Of a stretch of DNA of 8,914 bases, positions 6,689 through 8,914 are shown piece by piece. The stretch comes from Flavobacteriales bacterium. Its GTDB lineage: Bacteria > Bacteroidota > Bacteroidia > Flavobacteriales_D > Crocinitomicaceae. Positions within the stretch are counted from its first letter, which is position 1; each line of letters begins with the position of its first letter. Where the stretch lies: contig CANHJY010000063.1 in NCBI GenBank assembly GCA_947461185.1, positions 1 through 8,914 on the forward strand, in the 5' to 3' direction. The translations under genes were made by a program, and so were the position numbers. A model generated the notes under the pieces. That model was given only the letters and a program-made list of their open reading frames with translations. It did no database searches and was not told the origin of the DNA.

Positions 6689-8914
6689 TTACTCCCTAAC
6701 CACAAGAACTTTACCAACAAATCTACCGTCACCCTCCACAGGCGCTGTCCAAATCAGATATACACCTGTTGTTACATCATCTCCATCAAGCGTTTTACCA
6801 TTCCAAGTTGCTGTACCGCCATTGGAAACAGTTTTATAAACCAAATTTCCTGCTACATCAGTAATTTTCACATCTGAATCATAACGAATACCTTGAATAG
6901 TAATTGGGCCTTGAAATTCAGGTCTAACCGGATTCGGAAAAACAGTAACATTGGAATAACTTGCATCCTGATATGTTGCATCAGTGCGGTATGACACCAA
7001 ACCTTTGTCAGTAACAATAAAAAGCTCCCCGGTATTTTGATCAAGTTTTAAATCGATGATATTGTTTGATATTAATGGTGAATTCTCAGTGGTGTGCTGC
7101 TCAATAACCTCCAAACCATCGGCAGACAATAAAATAATACCAGAATTGGCTGTACCAAACCATTTTCTATTGGCGCCATCGACTTCAATATCTGTAACAT
7201 TGGTGTTTCCTAAAACATATTCAACATTTCCTTCGAATTGCACTTTAATTCTATCGGTATTGTATTCCCCAGGTAAGGCATCGAAAGCGCCCTCAGAATT
7301 ATAGAGAACGGCAAAACCATTGTCTGTTCCTATCCAGATTTCATTATCAAAATCCACAGCGATGGCATTTACGGAATTCGACGGGAGTTCCCCGCTAAGT
7401 GGACCACTATTTAAAACCACAAGATTGTCGTCAGATGGATCCGCAAGCGTTCCATTTTCATTATAACCTAACACACCCACACCTTCAATGGAAAACCATT
7501 TGTTGCCATTATAATCAATCACGATTTTTTTGGTGAATTTGTTTTTAGCTGCCGTTCCGCAATCTATAGCGTACCATGTGCCGTCTTTACTGTAAACATT
7601 TAACGGTGTTTCTGAAAATCCATTGAGCACCCATAAATTTCCTTTCTCATCATATTGTAAAGAAGATACTAAAGACCATTCACTTCCTGCTTGGGTAAAA
7701 TTGAGTGTTGAGTTGTTCGGTGTAAAGGTATCAGTTACCTGTGTTCCATTTTCTAATATAGAAACTGGTATTTCAGAGTACGACCCCACAGCCATTCTAT
7801 CTGGATTTTTAGGATCAATCGAAACACTCAAAAAATCCCAAATGGGTTGATTGTTCCAAAGCGTCATATTGTCGCGATCAAATAAGGCCCATTTCTCATC
7901 TTCAAATGTATAAACTCCGGATCCACTGAATGTGTTCGCAATTGAAGAGAGCCCTCCACCAGCGATGGCTAGTTTTCCATTTTGCCAATCCATCGCATAA
8001 AACTCATTCTTTGGCGGACCGTCAAAAGGAACAGGAATCATCGCATATTCATTATTGAAACGAATAAGACCCATTGTTTTATCTGCCATCCATGTTACAT
8101 TGTTTCGTCGAACGGTATTTAATGGCGCTATCCAAGCTTGTAAGGTATAAGTAGAAATTGAAAATTCAACCGAATTACTTGAATTTAAAGTATTGATAGC
8201 GCCATCCATATTCATTATCAATCTTCCGTTTTCCGCATCAAGAGAATTGATTTCATTACTAAAATTAATATCAGAAACAATATTGATTCCTGTATTTGTG
8301 ACTTGAAAAACGGTATCTAATCCATATTGCGTATCCTTTTTCAAAAAGTACATGCGATCTTCGATAATTTCAATATCACTATATCCATCAAAAGTCAGCA
8401 CAGGAACCCTACTTTCCAAATTCCATTGGGAAGGATCAGCCAAGGCAAAGTTGTTAAGATTAGCTCTGAAAGATTTTGAAGGCGTTAATGCATAAATAGA
8501 GTCACCTTTAAAAGCTACATCGACAATTGGGGAACCATCATTTATAGGATAAAATGTTTCTTTGACTTCGTTCTTGATTGGATCAATTTTCACAATTGAA
8601 AATCCTGTAGCGAAATAAATAAAATCACCATAAGGAACTATACGATTGATTCGTTTATTACCTTGAATTTCTGCCAAACGTATTGCGGGAATATTAAAAA
8701 CCTCATTGTTTTTAATTTTATCGATATTTCCATTGCTATAACCTATAAAAATCGCCTCATTGATTTCATCATATGCTAAACAAGTAATTGAAATATCAGA
8801 TAAGCCATTAACATCTGTCCAAAGACTCGTTTCAGATGCGTTGATATCGTATTCTAGTAATCCATTTTCAAACGCAGCGAAAACACTATTGTCGTTGGCA
8901 ACAACATCAATACA
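6689..8914 (-). CDS. porZ: Type IX secretion system protein PorZ (beta-propeller protein with Por-type C-terminal domain), N-terminus off the window
   Basis: The frame stays open from the stop at 6689 to the last base, giving 741 residues without an in-frame start or signal peptide at the edge, so about the first 30-60 residues are missing. PorZ sits on the cell surface as part of the T9SS attachment complex with PorU, PorV and PorQ, and helps add A-LPS to cargo. The visible protein opens with propeller-blade sequence (W-T-D-V-N-G-L-S-D, I-G-Y-S-N-G-N-I-D), then N-K-R-I-N-R-I and F-A-T-G-F-S-I-V, as in PorZ homologues. More blades follow, including two-component-regulator-propeller-like repeats (N-S-V-N-A-I-A-V-D, I-W-I-G-T-D-N-G). 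The last 85 or so residues are a T9SS-type C-terminal domain: F-P-N-P-V-R-P-E-F-Q-G-P, V-K-I-T-D-V-A-G-N-L-V and G-K-V-L-V-V-R-E at the end. A general T9SS-sorted propeller protein is the alternative, but the P-V-R-P-E-F-Q-G-P signature and recO linkage favour PorZ. Confidence 0.85.
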   Translation of the reverse strand, partial: CIDVVANDNSVFAAFENGLLEYDINASETSLWTDVNGLSDISITCLAYDEINEAIFIGYSNGNIDKIKNNEVFNIPAIRLAEIQGNKRINRIVPYGDFIYFATGFSIVKIDPIKNEVKETFYPINDGSPIVDVAFKGDSIYALTPSKSFRANLNNFALADPSQWNLESRVPVLTFDGYSDIEIIEDRMYFLKKDTQYGLDTVFQVTNTGINIVSDINFSNEINSLDAENGRLIMNMDGAINTLNSSNSVEFSISTYTLQAWIAPLNTVRRNNVTWMADKTMGLIRFNNEYAMIPVPFDGPPKNEFYAMDWQNGKLAIAGGGLSSIANTFSGSGVYTFEDEKWALFDRDNMTLWNNQPIWDFLSVSIDPKNPDRMAVGSYSEIPVSILENGTQVTDTFTPNNSTLNFTQAGSEWSLVSSLQYDEKGNLWVLNGFSETPLNVYSKDGTWYAIDCGTAAKNKFTKKIVIDYNGNKWFSIEGVGVLGYNENGTLADPSDDNLVVLNSGPLSGELPSNSVNAIAVDFDNEIWIGTDNGFAVLYNSEGAFDALPGEYNTDRIKVQFEGNVEYVLGNTNVTDIEVDGANRKWFGTANSGIILLSADGLEVIEQHTTENSPLISNNIIDLKLDQNTGELFIVTDKGLVSYRTDATYQDASYSNVTVFPNPVRPEFQGPITIQGIRYDSDVKITDVAGNLVYKTVSNGGTATWNGKTLDGDDVTTGVYLIWTAPVEGDGRFVGKVLVVRE

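Noticed and set aside
8675..8677. A TTG start for the propeller protein, giving 662 residues.
   Set aside because: The frame is open to the window edge and the upstream residues (for example I-G-Y-S-N-G-N-I-D) continue a typical PorZ propeller blade, so this codon is internal.
1..8914. A defence island, mobile element, CRISPR or other novel multi-gene system.
   Set aside because: All genes match known, mostly core families; no repeats, recombinase, toxin-antitoxin pair or RNA gene is visible, and the only sizeable non-coding gaps are 89 and 80 bases.

Overview
The window looks like a piece of an AT-rich Bacteroidota chromosome, most likely from the Flavobacteriia/Cryomorphaceae side of the phylum. 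The strongest taxonomic evidence is a PorZ-type type IX secretion (T9SS) protein ending in a Por-type C-terminal domain. T9SS is confined to this phylum. Bacteroidota-style -7 boxes (TAnnTTTG) sit in front of several start codons, and the RecO lacks the usual zinc-finger cysteines, which fits. No tRNA, rRNA, CRISPR array, insertion sequence or phage gene is visible.

Layout. Bases 1-732 (+) hold the 3' part of a serine beta-lactamase-like hydrolase whose N-terminus lies off the window. Bases 733-3095 (-) are a compact three-gene set transcribed as plsC-like acyltransferase, then gatC, then an EntS-like MFS exporter. After an 89-base divergent gap come two + strand genes: trpS (3185-4153) and a lipoprotein of the oligopeptide-binding SBP_bac_5 family (4189-5907). 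The second ends at a good intrinsic terminator. Bases 5988-8914 (-) hold porZ, running off the right edge, followed after 2 bases by recO.

Functionally the window is mostly housekeeping: phospholipid synthesis (PlsC), tRNA charging (GatC of the Glu/Asp-tRNA amidotransferase and TrpS), recombinational repair (RecO), transport (MFS, orphan SBP lipoprotein) and outer-surface protein export (PorZ). The groupings look like transcriptional convenience, not one pathway.

I do not see an undescribed multi-gene system. The points most worth a second look are three genes (plsC, gatC, SBP lipoprotein) with a perfect TAnnTTTG box only 4-5 bases before the ATG, implying nearly leaderless mRNAs; the tight porZ-recO coupling; the shared palindromic stop (TAATTA) of two convergent genes with no intergenic base; and an oligopeptide-type binding lipoprotein with no permease or ATPase beside it.
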